Below, piece by piece: positions 1 to 9,249 of a stretch of 64,000 nt of DNA (positions are counted from its first letter, which is position 1; each line of letters starts with the position of its first letter). Under the pieces are notes generated by a model. It saw nothing but the letters and a program-made list of their open reading frames with translations. It was not told the DNA's origin and searched no databases. The position numbers and the translations under genes were made by a program. The DNA lies in contig NZ_BSFQ01000009.1 of the NCBI RefSeq assembly GCF_027922425.1, positions 152,869 through 216,868 of the forward strand, given 5' to 3'. This DNA comes from Pseudonocardia halophobica. GTDB lineage: Bacteria; Actinomycetota; Actinomycetes; Mycobacteriales; Pseudonocardiaceae.

Positions 1-989
1 TCGGCCAGCGGGACCACCCGGAACGGGTTGACGAGCGTGCCCACGCTCGTCGCCTTCGCGATCAGCGCCGAGAGGAACTCGCGCTGCCGCTGCACGCGGT
101 CGAAGTCCGAGCCCGCCGTCGCCCGCGTGCGGACGTAACCGAGCGCCGTCTGCCCGTCGAGCTCCTGGCAACCGGCCTGGATGTCCAGCGCCGCCTTCGG
201 GTCCTTGATCGCCTTCGGCACGCACAGGTCGACGCCGCCCACCGCGTCGACGGCGTCGACGAACCCGCCGAACCCGATCTCCGCGTAGTGGTCGATGTGC
301 AGCCCCGTGGCGGCCTCGACCGAACTGATCAGCAGCGGCGCCCCGCCGAAGGCGTAGGCGGCGTTGAGCTTGTTCGAGCCGTGCCCCGGGATCGGCACGT
401 AGGAGTCGCGCGGCAGGCTGACCAGCACCGATCCGGAGCTGCCGGAGTGCAGCAGCATGATCGTGTCGGTGCGCTGGCCGGCGGCGTCGCCCGTGCCCAG
501 CCGCTCCTCGTCCTCGGCGGAGAGGTCGGCGCGGCTGTCCGAGCCGACGATGAGCCAGTTCGTGCCCGACGACTCCGCGGTGCTGTCCGCGGGCAGCGCC
601 TGGACCCGGTTGAGGTTCTGGTCGAGGTAGACGCCCCACCCGATCAGGGCGACGAGGATCAGCGCGAGGGCGATCTTGATGCGGCGCCCCCACCGCCCGG
701 GCCGGCGGGCCCGGGGCGGCTTCGGCGGGCGGGTGCGGACCGGCGGCCGGTACGTCTCCGGCGCGGGGGCCGACGACGGCATCATCCGGGTGTTCTGCGG
801 GGGCGGTGGACCCTGCCGCGGCGGCGGGCCCGACGGCCTCGCGCCCGGCGGTGGCATCGGACGCCCCTGGGGCGGCGGCGCGGGACGGCGCCCCGGCTGG
901 GCGGTCCAGCCCGGCCCGCCGCCGCGCCGCGGGGGCGGGGCGCCCCTGCCCGGCGGCGGCCCGGCAGGGCCGCGTCGGTCACCGTTCAT
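1..989 (-). CDS. LytR-CpsA-Psr (LCP) family cell-wall ligase, 3' end outside window
   Basis: LCP proteins transfer undecaprenyl-linked glycopolymers to peptidoglycan on the outer face of the membrane. The visible 329 residues have a proline/glycine/arginine-rich cytoplasmic tail (about 1-100), one transmembrane helix (about 104-122) preceded by RRIK, then the start of the LCP domain. Family hallmarks are GSDSRAD near 149, RTDTIML near 173, SLPRDSY near 191, KLNAAYAFGG near 207 and, further on, GGVDLCVPK, LDIQAGCQ and GYVRTR. The ATG at 989 is chosen because the frame is open throughout and follows a GGGACGG stretch. The gene runs off the left edge, so the C-terminus is unseen. The proline-rich tail is typical of actinobacterial LCP proteins. 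The gene is read away from its neighbour across a 234-nt gap. Confidence 0.9.
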   Translation of the reverse strand, partial: MNGDRRGPAGPPPGRGAPPPRRGGGPGWTAQPGRRPAPPPQGRPMPPPGARPSGPPPRQGPPPPQNTRMMPSSAPAPETYRPPVRTRPPKPPRARRPGRWGRRIKIALALILVALIGWGVYLDQNLNRVQALPADSTAESSGTNWLIVGSDSRADLSAEDEERLGTGDAAGQRTDTIMLLHSGSSGSVLVSLPRDSYVPIPGHGSNKLNAAYAFGGAPLLISSVEAATGLHIDHYAEIGFGGFVDAVDAVGGVDLCVPKAIKDPKAALDIQAGCQELDGQTALGYVRTRATAGSDFDRVQRQREFLSALIAKATSVGTLVNPFRVVPLA

Positions 990-1223
990 CCGTCCCTGCA
1001 CCGTCCCGTCGGTGTCGAGGCTCGCTCCGTGCGCTCCGCTCGAGGCGATGCTCGCTCCGCAAGCTCCGCTCGGCGAGTCGCCGGTCCGCTCCGGTCGCGG
1101 ACCACGGTAGCGAGGGGCCGTACCGGTCCCTCAACCATGGGACGCGCGGGAGCGGCCGGGGTTGCGCGACGGTCCGGAACCCGCGCCGGCCGGTGCCGGC
1201 GGCGGGCCGGAAGGATCAACGGG

Positions 1224-1742
1224 TCACGTGAGGAGCTCCTCGCCCTCGAACTTGCCGAGCTCCTCGCGGTAGAACTCGAGCCCGACACCGTTGGGGTCCC
1301 GGATGTAGAGGCTGTTCTCGACGCCGCGGTCCGGGCCGAGGTAGTCGATGCCGGCCTCGTCGAGCCGGGCCCTGGCGCGCTCGAACTCCTCCGGCGAGGT
1401 GGAGAGGGCGAGGTGCTGCACCGCGCCGATCGTCTCGCTGAAGTCCGGGTGGTCGTGGCCCGGGAAGTCGAAGAAGCCCAGCAGGTTGCCGTGGCCGATG
1501 TCGAAGAAGAAGTGGCTGGAGCCGCGGTAGTCGCGGTTCTCCACCAGCTCGACGAGCGGGAAGCCCAGCACCTCCTGGTAGAAGCGGATGGTCTCCTCGA
1601 CGTCCTTGCAGATCAGCGCGAGGTGGTGGACGCCCTGCACGGTCGTCGGCCTGCGGTCGGCGGGTGCCTGGAGGTACTTTCCGCGCAGGTCGGCGCGTCG
1701 GGCGCGGATGGCCTCGAGCTCGGCTCCCTCGGGCTGCGGCAT
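1224..1742 (-). CDS. VOC (glyoxalase/bleomycin-resistance/dioxygenase) family protein
   Basis: 172-aa single-chain VOC protein. The paired beta-alpha-beta-beta-beta modules start at GVHHLALICKD and AVQHLALSTS. The likely metal ligands are His40, His110 and Glu156 (in GVGLEFY), the usual 2-His-1-Glu set of this superfamily. About 35 helical residues precede the fold. ATG 1742 is chosen over the much longer upstream frame because AAGGGGAG lies 6-7 nt before it. The substrate cannot be told from sequence; relatives include ring-cleavage dioxygenases and glyoxalases. It is divergent from the nucleoside phosphorylase with 103 nt between starts. Confidence 0.8.
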   Translation of the reverse strand: MPQPEGAELEAIRARRADLRGKYLQAPADRRPTTVQGVHHLALICKDVEETIRFYQEVLGFPLVELVENRDYRGSSHFFFDIGHGNLLGFFDFPGHDHPDFSETIGAVQHLALSTSPEEFERARARLDEAGIDYLGPDRGVENSLYIRDPNGVGLEFYREELGKFEGEELLT

Positions 1743-1845
1743 CGGACTCCCCTTCCGTCGGTGGTACCCCGTCCAACGATTGTTGAGCGTGCAACATTCC
1801 GTGCCCGCTCCCGGAAACGGTAGCGCCGCGGGGCATGATCGGCCC

Positions 1846-2622
1846 GTGGATCCGCTGCCCCTCTGCGAGGACGACCTGGCCGACCCGGGGGTGCTCGAGC
1901 CGCACCGCGTCGTGCCCCGCCGGGTGCGGCTGCCGGAGGCCGCGGTGCTGTGCTTCTTCCCGGAGGTCGTGGCCGCGGTACCCGCCGTGCGGACGGTGCA
2001 CCTGTCGTCGGAGCTCGGGCCGTGGCCGGTGCACGAGATCGAGCGGGACGGGCGGCGGCTGGCGGTGATCCAGCCCGGCGTCGGGGCGCCGTTGTCGGCG
2101 ATCTTCCTCGAGGAGCTGATCGCGCTCGGCGTGCGGGCGGCGGTGGCCGTCGGCGGGGCCGGGTCGCTCGTGCCGGAGCTGACCGTCGGGCACGCGGTCG
2201 TGGTCGACAGCGCCCTGCGGGACGAGGGCACCTCCTTCCACTACCTGCCCGCCGGCCGGGTCGTGGAGGCCGATCCCGCGGGCGTCGCCGCGCTGACCGG
2301 CACGCTCGACGCCGCCGACGTCCCCTACGTCACCGCCCGCGCCTGGACCACGGACGGCGTGTTCCGCGAGACCCGCGGCCGGGTCGCCCGGCGCGTCGCC
2401 GAGGGCTGCGCGGTGGTCGACATGGAGGCGTCGGCGCTGATCGCGGTCGCCCGGTACCGCGGGATCCGGCTCGCCCACCTGCTCTTCGCCGGCGACTCCC
2501 TCGCGGGCGAGGAGTGGGAGCACCGGGGATGGACCACGGCTGCCGAGATCCGCGCCGCCCTCTTCGAGCTCGCCGCCGACGCGGCCCTGCGCCTCGTCTC
2601 TGCAGCTCACCGGGGGTCGTGA
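1846..2622 (+). CDS. nucleoside phosphorylase-fold protein (PNP/UDP family)
   Basis: 258 aa, family length. It should carry out phosphorolysis of a nucleoside, or hydrolysis of a related N-glycosidic bond. The glycine-rich phosphate loop (AVGGAGSL near 101), a PGVG motif near 78 and the ribose/base-binding VVDMEASAL (Met193-Glu194) identify the PNP_UDP fold. GTG 1846 is the first start that yields the family N-terminus; the frame upstream is only a shadow of the VOC gene's opposite strand. The TGA stop lies inside a 42-bp palindrome shared with the convergent LLM gene. Whether it prefers uridine, purines or methylthioadenosine is not clear. Confidence 0.75.
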   Translation: MDPLPLCEDDLADPGVLEPHRVVPRRVRLPEAAVLCFFPEVVAAVPAVRTVHLSSELGPWPVHEIERDGRRLAVIQPGVGAPLSAIFLEELIALGVRAAVAVGGAGSLVPELTVGHAVVVDSALRDEGTSFHYLPAGRVVEADPAGVAALTGTLDAADVPYVTARAWTTDGVFRETRGRVARRVAEGCAVVDMEASALIAVARYRGIRLAHLLFAGDSLAGEEWEHRGWTTAAEIRAALFELAADAALRLVSAAHRGS

Positions 2623-2659
2623 GCGCGAACTGCCGCTCTAGGGGCAGTCGGCACTCACG
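2618..2659. terminator. 42-bp palindromic repeat, copy 1, between convergent genes
   Basis: Imperfect palindrome starting CGTGAGCGCGAACTGCCGCT and ending GGGGCAGTCGGCACTCACG, with CTAG near the centre. The nucleoside phosphorylase TGA (2620-2622) lies in the left arm and the LLM oxidoreductase TGA (complement of 2655-2657) in the right arm, so the element ends both genes. No T-tract follows. It most likely acts as a bidirectional hairpin terminator. Three related copies occur at 42937, 49649 and 57199. Confidence 0.7.
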
Positions 2660-3641
2660 GGGTGCGGAGGGCGTCCACGAGACCGCCGAAGCGGGCGGGG
2701 CCGGAGGTGTCACCGGGGCGGTTGAAGCGGACCCGGTGGGCGAGGCCGTCGTAGCGGCGGCGCAGGTCGGCGGCGATCTCCTTCTCGGTCCCGATCGAGC
2801 ACATGCTCTCCAGGATCTCGTCGGTGACGAGCGGGACCATGTCGTCCCATCGCCCGCGCTTGGAGAGCGTGTTGAGGTCGGTCTGCAGGTCGCCCCAGCC
2901 GTGCAGCTCCAGCACCGGGCGGTAGGCGGGCGTGGAGCCGTAGAAGGAGATCTGCCGGCGGACGGCCTCGACGTCGGCCTCGTCGAGCGCGACGAAGGCG
3001 GACAGCGCGATCTCGAGCGGCGCCAGGCCCTCCCCGCGGTGCTCCTCGACCTCCGGGAGGATCACCTCGCGCAGGTACCGCTCGGTGAGGAACGGGTGCG
3101 TGAACAGCCCGTCCGCCACCTGTGCCGTGGTCCGCAGCATGTGCGGCCCGACGGCGGCGAGGAACACCTCGGGCGGGCCGTACGGGTTCTCGGGCGGCAC
3201 GAAGTTCGGCGTCATCAGGGTGTGGTCGTAGAACTCGCTGCGGTGGTGCAGCCGCTCGCCCGTGTCCCAGGCGTGCCAGATCGCCCGCAGCGCCATCACG
3301 AAGTCCTTCATCCGCGCCGCAGGCCTCGACCACGGCATCGAGAACCGCCGCTGGACGTGCGGGCGGATCTGGCTGCCGAGGCCCAGCACGAACCGGCCGC
3401 GGGAGAACCGCTGCAGGTCCACGGCCTGGTAGGCCACGGTCATCGGCGTCCGGGCGAAGGCGATCGCGACGGACGAGCCGAGCTCCAGCCTAGTGGTGTG
3501 CTCGGCCCCGACCGCGATCGGCAGGAACGCGTCCGCCTTGTTCTCGCTGTTCCAGGCGCCGTCGAAGCCGAGGTCCTCGGCGGTCCGGGCGTCCTCCGCC
3601 ACGTGCTCGAGGCCGTCCCGCAACCGCGCGTCGATCTTCAC
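2655..3641 (-). CDS. LLM-class F420/flavin-dependent oxidoreductase
   Basis: 328-aa luciferase-like TIM-barrel oxidoreductase. N-terminal ARTAEDLGFDGAWNSEN, SSVAIAFARTPM and FSRGRFVLGLGSQIRPHV are the usual LLM core elements, and AAVGPHMLRTTAQVADG is the phosphate-binding segment. The subgroup resembles mycobacterial-type F420-dependent enzymes with an N-terminal MKIDARL. ATG 3641 gives the expected start. The substrate is unknown. Its stop is inside the shared palindrome at 2618-2659. It lies 55 nt downstream of the same-strand MFS transporter and could be cotranscribed with it. Confidence 0.8.
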   Translation of the reverse strand: MKIDARLRDGLEHVAEDARTAEDLGFDGAWNSENKADAFLPIAVGAEHTTRLELGSSVAIAFARTPMTVAYQAVDLQRFSRGRFVLGLGSQIRPHVQRRFSMPWSRPAARMKDFVMALRAIWHAWDTGERLHHRSEFYDHTLMTPNFVPPENPYGPPEVFLAAVGPHMLRTTAQVADGLFTHPFLTERYLREVILPEVEEHRGEGLAPLEIALSAFVALDEADVEAVRRQISFYGSTPAYRPVLELHGWGDLQTDLNTLSKRGRWDDMVPLVTDEILESMCSIGTEKEIAADLRRRYDGLAHRVRFNRPGDTSGPARFGGLVDALRTP

Positions 3642-3696
3642 GGGCGCCGACTCTGCCCGGCGCCGGGCGGGCCGGTCAACGGCCGCGTCGACCGGG

Positions 3697-5070
3697 TCAC
3701 CGGGCCAGGTCGCTCAGCGAGTCCCCGGCCGTGCGGATCCCGCCGAACAGGATGATCGACGCGGCCACCGCGATCATGCCGACCATCAGCCCGAACGTGC
3801 CGCGCGGGCCGAACGCCGCCAGCGCGGCGACCACGATGTAGGGCTGCACCGCCCCGCCGAGGTGCCCCAGGCCGTCGCCGATGGACATGCCGGAGGCGCG
3901 GGCGCGCGTCGGGAACACCTCCGAGGTGTAGGCGTAGCCCAGCGCCGGCGCCATGATCCAGATCCCGGCGAGGAACGCGCCGACGATCAGCAGCCCCGGC
4001 CCGTGGCTCACCGCGACCAGGGTGATGCCGAGCATCCCGACGAGTCCGGCCGCGGCCGCCGAGTGCTTGCGGTTCCAGCGGTCGATGACCAGCACGGACA
4101 CGAACCCGCCGACGAGGAAGCCGAGGTCGCCGATGGCGCTGTACAGCAGGCTCTTCCCGACGCCCATCTCCTCCAGCAGCGTCGGCAGGTAGGCCAGGTA
4201 GGCGTACGCGGCCATGTAGCTGAAGAACCAGAACAGGAACACGACGACGACCCGGCCGAGGTACGGCGGACGCAGCAGCTCCCAGGTCGGGAAGGTGGAC
4301 AGGTCCCCCTCGGCCGCGACGGGACGCGGCTCGGGCAGCGTGTGTCCCCGCGCCCGGACGTGCGTCTCCATGCGGTCCAGCAGCCCGTCCGCCCGGTCGG
4401 GCCGGCCGTGCAGCACGAGCCAGCGCGGCGACTCGGGCACCCAGCGGTCGGTGAGGAAGACCAGCACGACGATCGCGAGGGCACCGAGGGCGAACACCAC
4501 CCGCCAGCCGATGTCCGCGGGCAGCCACGAGATCAGGCCGAGCCCGATCCACGGCGCGGCCGCGAGCCCGACGCCGCCCCAGAAGACGTTGAGCGCCACG
4601 CCGCGCCCGCGCAGCCGCGGCGGGGACAGCTCGGTCATGATCGTCGCGGCGAGCGCGATCTCCGCCCCCATCCCCAGCCCGGTGACGGCCCGGAAGATCG
4701 CCAGGCTGGTCACGCTCCAGGACAGGGCGGTGAGGACGGCCCCGACGGACAGCAGCACCACCGACAGCGCGAGCGCGCGCCGGCGGCCGATGTAGTCGGC
4801 GAGGCTGGACAGGACGTAGGCGCCGACGATGTAGGCGAAGAGGTTGGTCGTCACCGGCAGGGCGAGGTCCGCGCCGCTGAGCCCGAACCGCTCCTCCAGC
4901 ACCGGCAGCGTGACCCCGATCGCGGTGATGTCGTAGAAGGTGAAGAAGTACGACGCCCCGACGACGACGAACACCACGGGCGAGAGCCCGAAGACCGGGA
5001 GCCGGTCCAGCCGGGCGTTCACCCCCGCGACGCGCTCCGCGGTGACTGACTGTGAACCCATGGTGGCCAT
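3697..5070 (-). CDS. MFS transporter, metabolite:H+ symporter type
   Basis: 457 aa with about 12 hydrophobic segments. The cytoplasmic loop motif DYIGRRRAL follows TM2, and RWVPESPRWLVLHGR marks the central loop typical of sugar/organic-acid porters. A second half-repeat (DRWNRKH) follows. ATG 5070 has GGGAGAGG 7 nt upstream; an in-frame ATG at 5061 is possible. The relatives carry aromatic acids, shikimate-like acids or sugars, and the substrate here is unknown. The gene is divergent from the YeiH-type gene, and a 16-bp inverted repeat about 47 nt upstream of its start could be an operator. Confidence 0.8.
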   Translation of the reverse strand: MATMGSQSVTAERVAGVNARLDRLPVFGLSPVVFVVVGASYFFTFYDITAIGVTLPVLEERFGLSGADLALPVTTNLFAYIVGAYVLSSLADYIGRRRALALSVVLLSVGAVLTALSWSVTSLAIFRAVTGLGMGAEIALAATIMTELSPPRLRGRGVALNVFWGGVGLAAAPWIGLGLISWLPADIGWRVVFALGALAIVVLVFLTDRWVPESPRWLVLHGRPDRADGLLDRMETHVRARGHTLPEPRPVAAEGDLSTFPTWELLRPPYLGRVVVVFLFWFFSYMAAYAYLAYLPTLLEEMGVGKSLLYSAIGDLGFLVGGFVSVLVIDRWNRKHSAAAAGLVGMLGITLVAVSHGPGLLIVGAFLAGIWIMAPALGYAYTSEVFPTRARASGMSIGDGLGHLGGAVQPYIVVAALAAFGPRGTFGLMVGMIAVAASIILFGGIRTAGDSLSDLAR

Positions 5071-5116
5071 GGCGGCCTCTCCCGGTCCGGCGGTGTGACG
5101 AGCGGAAGTGTTGCAC

Positions 5117-5132
5117 CGTGAATCAGTTCACG
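5117..5132. promoter_or_regulatory. perfect inverted repeat CGTGAA-TCAG-TTCACG, candidate operator
   Basis: Six-base arms around a four-base spacer, located in the divergent gap between the MFS gene (start 5070) and the YeiH-type gene (start 5229). Size and symmetry fit a dimeric repressor site. No regulator gene is adjacent, so the binding protein is unknown. Confidence 0.4.
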
Positions 5133-5228
5133 CAGGGTGGATCACCTTGCGATCTGCTTTCGGCCCCGCCCCTTGCCACAGCCCCTTAATGTCCGTACAT
5201 TTTGTGCAGCCGTCCCGAGGGGAGAGAC

Positions 5229-6302
5229 ATGAGCAGCTGGTCGGCCGGCTGGACACCTGGTCATCCCCACGCGGGGCTGGTCGGCTCCGCCGCCGCGGGT
5301 CTCGGCCGTGCCGGGCGGGCCGTCCGCCGCGTCGGCCCGGGTCTCGCGCTCGCCCTGCTGGTCGCCGCGGCCGCCACCGGCATCGGCCGGCTCGTCCCGG
5401 TGCTCGGCGGGCCGGTGCTCGGGATCGTGCTCGGCGCGCTGGTCGGCGCGGTGGTCCGCCCGGGCCGGGTCCTCGCCCCGGGCCTGGCCGTGGCCGCCCG
5501 GCCGCTGCTGCAGGCGTCGATCGTCGTGCTCGGGACCGGCCTCTCGCTGCAGCAGGTGGTGCGCGTCGGGCTCGGCTCGCTCCCGGTCATGCTCGGCACG
5601 CTCGCGGTGGCCCTCGGCGGAGGCTGGCTGCTCGGCCGGCTGCTCGGCGTCACCGGTGACACCCGCACCCTGGTCTCGGTCGGGACCGGCATCTGCGGGG
5701 CCTCGGCGATCGCCGCGGTCGCCTCGGTGATCGAGCCCCGGCGGACCGACCTCGCCTACGCGGTCGGCACGATCGTGACCTTCAACGTGGCCGCCGTGCT
5801 GCTCTTCCCGGTGGTCGGGCACGCGCTGGCGATGGACCAGACGGCGTTCGGCCTCTGGGCCGGGACGGCGATCAACGACACCTCGTCCGTGGTCGCGGCG
5901 GCCGTCTCCTACGGGCCGGAGGCAGCGCAGGAGGGAATCGTCGTCAAGCTGACGAGAACCCTGATGATCGTGCCGGTGGTGCTGGCCCTGGCGCTGCTGC
6001 GCGGGCGCCGGACCGGCGACATCCGCCCGGTGCCGTGGCGGAAGGTCGTCCCGCTGTTCCTGGTCGGCTTCCTCCTCGCCGCCGGCGCGCAGAGCCTCGG
6101 CCTGGTCCCGGTGGGCTGGCACGCGGGCCTCGCCCTGCTCGGAACCTTCCTCCTGACGACGGCGCTGGCCGGCATCGGCCTCACCCTCCGGTTCGCCGAC
6201 ATGCGCGCCGCCGGGTTCCGCCCGCTCCTGCTCGGCGGGCTGCTCTGGGTCGCCGTGGCCGCGTCGAGCCTGGGCCTGCAGGCCGCCACCGGCGCGCTGT
6301 AG
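5229..6302 (+). CDS. YeiH/PF03601 family putative sulfate exporter
   Basis: 357-aa polytopic membrane protein with about 10 hydrophobic helices. Family signatures are QASIVVLGTGLSL, GTGICGASAIAA (the most conserved motif), GTAINDTSSVVAA and KLTRTLMIVPVV. ATG 5229 follows GGGGAGAGAC, a strong ribosome binding site; an upstream in-frame ATG at 5202 lacks one. The family is annotated as putative sulfate exporters and is often next to sulfur-metabolism genes. Here it is convergent with a SulP permease, with one base between the two stops, which supports a link to anion handling. Transport direction and ion are not established by sequence. Confidence 0.82.
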   Translation: MSSWSAGWTPGHPHAGLVGSAAAGLGRAGRAVRRVGPGLALALLVAAAATGIGRLVPVLGGPVLGIVLGALVGAVVRPGRVLAPGLAVAARPLLQASIVVLGTGLSLQQVVRVGLGSLPVMLGTLAVALGGGWLLGRLLGVTGDTRTLVSVGTGICGASAIAAVASVIEPRRTDLAYAVGTIVTFNVAAVLLFPVVGHALAMDQTAFGLWAGTAINDTSSVVAAAVSYGPEAAQEGIVVKLTRTLMIVPVVLALALLRGRRTGDIRPVPWRKVVPLFLVGFLLAAGAQSLGLVPVGWHAGLALLGTFLLTTALAGIGLTLRFADMRAAGFRPLLLGGLLWVAVAASSLGLQAATGAL

Positions 6303-6303
6303 C

Positions 6304-7770
6304 TCAGGCGAGCCGCCCCGCCAGGGCCTCGTGCCGGCGTGCGCTGTCGGCGTTCATCCCGGTGATCGTCACCTCGGTCCCGCGGGCCGCGTACTTCTGC
6401 GCGACGGCGTCGAGCACGGCCACCGTGGAGGCGTCCCAGACGTGCGCGCCGGAGAGGTCGATCGTGACCTCCGCGGGGTCGTCGGCGTAGGCGAAGCGGA
6501 GCACGAGGTCGTTGCTGGAGGCGAAGAACAGCTGGCCGCGGACGCGGTAGACCACCCGCTCCTCGTCGGCCTCCCGGTCGATCTCGACGAGCCGGGCGAC
6601 GCGCCGCACGAACAGCAGCGCGGCCACGACGACCCCCACCCCGACGCCGTAGGCCAGGTTGTGGGTCGCGACGGTGACCACCACCGTCGCGAGCATCACC
6701 GCCGTCTCGCTGCGCGGCATGCCGCGCAGCGTGCGGAGACTGTGCCAGTCGAAGGTCCCCACCGCCACCATGATCATGACGCCGGCGAGGGCGGCCATCG
6801 GGATCCGCGCGACGACCGGGCCGAGGACCACGCAGAGCACGAGCAGGAACAGGCCGGCGAGGAAGGTGGACAGCCGGGTGCGGGCGCCGGCCCGGACGTT
6901 GATCATCGTCTGGCCGATCATCGCGCAGCCGCCCATGCCGCCGAAGATCCCGGTGACGACGTTGGCCACGCCCTGACCCCAGGACTCGCGGCGGGCGTCG
7001 GAGCGCGTGTCGGTGATCTCGTCGACGAGCCGCGCGGTCATCAGCGACTCGAGCAGCCCGACCAGCGCCATCCCGAGCGCGTACGGCGCGATGATGCGCA
7101 GCGTCTCCCAGCTCAGGGGCACGTCGGGCAGGCCCGGCACCGGGAGCGTGGACGGCAGGGCTCCCTGGTCGCCGACGGTGGGCACGGAGATCCCGGCGCC
7201 GACGGTGACGGCGGTGAGCACGACGATCGCGACGAGCGGCGCCGGCACCACCGTGGTGAGCCGGGGCAGCAGGACCATGATCGCCAGGCCGACGGCCAGC
7301 AGCGGGTAGACCGCCCAGGGCACGCCCCACACCTGCGGGAACTGCGCGGCCGCGATGAGGATCGCGAGCGCGTTGACGAAGCCGACCATCACGCTGCGCG
7401 GCAGGAAGCGCATCAGCTTCGCCACCCCCAGCAGCCCGAACACCACCTGCAGCACCCCGGCCAGGATCACGGCGGCGACCAGGTACGGCAGCCCGTGGTC
7501 GCGCACCAGCGGGGCCACGACGAGAGCCACCGCCCCGGTCGCCGCGGAGATCATCGCGGGGCGACCGCCGACCACCGCGATCGTCACGGCCATGGTGAAC
7601 GAGGCGAACAGCCCCACCTGCGGCTCGACGCCGGCGATGAGGGAGAAGGCGATCGCCTCCGGGATGAGGGCGAGCGCGACCACGAGGCCGGACAGCACCT
7701 CGGTGCGCAGGACGGCGGGCTTCGTCAGCGCAGCCAGGGCAGGCGGGGCGGACAGGGCAGGACGGGACAC
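6304..7770 (-). CDS. SulP family inorganic anion permease with C-terminal STAS domain
   Basis: 488 aa. The membrane part (about 20-380) holds [20 protein letters not shown], the SulP signature, and [15 protein letters not shown]. The C-terminal cytoplasmic STAS domain (about 405-488) contains [20 protein letters not shown], the anti-sigma-antagonist-like core. The start is a GTG at 7770. SulP proteins import sulfate, bicarbonate or other anions, usually with H+ or Na+. The gene is convergent with the YeiH-type exporter. Confidence 0.88.
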   Translation of the reverse strand: MSRPALSAPPALAALTKPAVLRTEVLSGLVVALALIPEAIAFSLIAGVEPQVGLFASFTMAVTIAVVGGRPAMISAATGAVALVVAPLVRDHGLPYLVAAVILAGVLQVVFGLLGVAKLMRFLPRSVMVGFVNALAILIAAAQFPQVWGVPWAVYPLLAVGLAIMVLLPRLTTVVPAPLVAIVVLTAVTVGAGISVPTVGDQGALPSTLPVPGLPDVPLSWETLRIIAPYALGMALVGLLESLMTARLVDEITDTRSDARRESWGQGVANVVTGIFGGMGGCAMIGQTMINVRAGARTRLSTFLAGLFLLVLCVVLGPVVARIPMAALAGVMIMVAVGTFDWHSLRTLRGMPRSETAVMLATVVVTVATHNLAYGVGVGVVVAALLFVRRVARLVEIDREADEERVVYRVRGQLFFASSNDLVLRFAYADDPAEVTIDLSGAHVWDASTVAVLDAVAQKYAARGTEVTITGMNADSARRHEALAGRLA

Positions 7771-8036
7771 GGGCGGCCTTCACGGGTCGTCGCCGGGCAG
7801 CGGTCGGCGACGGTGCGGAGGCTGCGGCGTGAGTGCGGGGAGAGCTGGAGTGCGCGAACCGCGCACGGGTGACGCTAAGGGTGCGCGGGGCGTTGCGGGC
7901 GAACCGGTGTGACCGACCCGACGCCGCCCGTACGGTCGTCCGGCCCTGAACGATCGATAAGAAGGGCCTTGAGTGTGACGTCGCCGTCATGTGAGACTCG
8001 CGCGGTCGTCCGAGACCCCCCAGCGTCGGAGGAAGT

Positions 8037-9164
8037 GTGAAGACCAAGGGTGCACTGCTGTACGAGCCGAACACCGACTGGAAGGTCGAGGAGATCGAGA
8101 TCGGGGACCCGGTCGCGGGCGAGGTGCAGGTCCGGCTCGCCGCCACCGGCCTCTGCCACTCCGACGAGCACGTCCGCACCGGGGCCAACACCGTGCCCGT
8201 GTACCCCGTCCTCGGCGGGCACGAGGGCGCCGGCGTGGTGACCCGGGTGGGCCCGGGCGTCGTCGGGCTGGAGGAGGGCGACCACGTCGTCCTCGGCTTC
8301 ATCCCCGCCTGCGGCGTCTGCAAGCCTTGTTCGAAGGGCATGCAGAACCTCTGCGACCAGGGCGCGAACCTGCTGACCGGCAAGGCGATCGCCGACGACA
8401 CCTTCCGGATCACCGCGTCGGGCAACCCGGTGTCGCCGATGTGCCTGCTCGGGACGTTCTCGCCGTACGTCTGCGTGAACCAGTCGTCCGTGATCAAGAT
8501 CGAGAAGGACGTCGACCTGGCCACCGCGGCCCTGCTCGGCTGCGGCGTCTCCACCGGCTGGGGCTCCACCGCCTCGATCGGCGGCACCAAGGCCGGCGAC
8601 GTCGTGGTGGTCGTCGGCGTCGGCGGCGTCGGGATCAACGCGGTGCAGGGCGCCGCGGCGGCCGGCGCGCGCATGGTCGTCGCGGTCGACCCGGTGGCCT
8701 ACAAGCGCGAGTGGGCCCAGGAGTTCGGCGCCACCCACACCTTCTCCTCCATGGCCGAGGCGCTCGAGCCGCTGCGCGACCTCACCTGGGGCACCATGGC
8801 CGACACCGTGGCGCTGACCGTCGGTGAGCTCGAGGGCGACATGATCCAGCCCGCGCTGGACCTCACGGCGAAGGGCGGCCAGGTCGTCGTCACGGCGATC
8901 GCGGACATGCAGCAGGTCGACGCGAAGGTCGGGCTGTTCGAGCTGGCCCTGCTGCAGAAGCGGATCCAGGGCGCGATCTTCGGCGGGATCAGCCCGCGCA
9001 CCCAGATCCCGCGGCTGCTCGACGAGTACCGCGCGGGCCGGCTCAAGCTCGACGAGCTCGTGACCCGCACGTACACCCTGGAGGAGATCAACCAGGGCTA
9101 CCAGGACATGCGCGACGGGCAGAACCTGCGCGGAGTCGTCCGCTACACCGAGGCCGACTGGTAG
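8037..9164 (+). CDS. NDMA-dependent alcohol dehydrogenase (zinc MDR family)
   Basis: 375 aa. It oxidises alcohols with tightly bound nicotinamide cofactor in NDMA-type enzymes. Catalytic zinc residues sit in CHSDEHVRTG and GGHEGAG, and the structural zinc cluster is CGVCKPCSKGMQNLC. The nucleotide fold has GVGGVGINA. The family-specific sequence MKTKGALLYEPNTDWKVEEI at the N-terminus and MCLLGTFSPYVCV in the middle match actinobacterial NDMA-ADHs. The GTG start at 8037 has GGAGGA just upstream (8028-8033). It is followed 85 nt later by an acyl-CoA ligase, suggesting alcohol to aldehyde to acid to CoA-ester processing, although no aldehyde dehydrogenase is adjacent. Confidence 0.9.
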   Translation: MKTKGALLYEPNTDWKVEEIEIGDPVAGEVQVRLAATGLCHSDEHVRTGANTVPVYPVLGGHEGAGVVTRVGPGVVGLEEGDHVVLGFIPACGVCKPCSKGMQNLCDQGANLLTGKAIADDTFRITASGNPVSPMCLLGTFSPYVCVNQSSVIKIEKDVDLATAALLGCGVSTGWGSTASIGGTKAGDVVVVVGVGGVGINAVQGAAAAGARMVVAVDPVAYKREWAQEFGATHTFSSMAEALEPLRDLTWGTMADTVALTVGELEGDMIQPALDLTAKGGQVVVTAIADMQQVDAKVGLFELALLQKRIQGAIFGGISPRTQIPRLLDEYRAGRLKLDELVTRTYTLEEINQGYQDMRDGQNLRGVVRYTEADW

Positions 9165-9249
9165 ACCGCGGTCAGGCAAGCTCTCCTCCGGCGGCGGGCC
9201 GCTCCCGCCGCCGGAGGATGACCCACGTCCAGGCGACCTCAGGAGAACG

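Noticed and set aside
288..1823. A long plus-strand ORF (511 codons) opposite the LCP and VOC genes
   Set aside because: It is a composition shadow: the minus strand has clear LCP and VOC motifs, whereas this frame gives low-complexity Arg/Gly/Ala sequence.
2618..2659. Palindrome as an insertion-sequence terminal repeat
   Set aside because: No transposase lies between any pair of copies, and each copy is a complete self-contained palindrome.
7976..7989. TGACG-TCGC-CGTCA upstream of the alcohol dehydrogenase as an operator
   Set aside because: Five-base arms of this composition are expected often by chance, and no regulator or second copy supports it.
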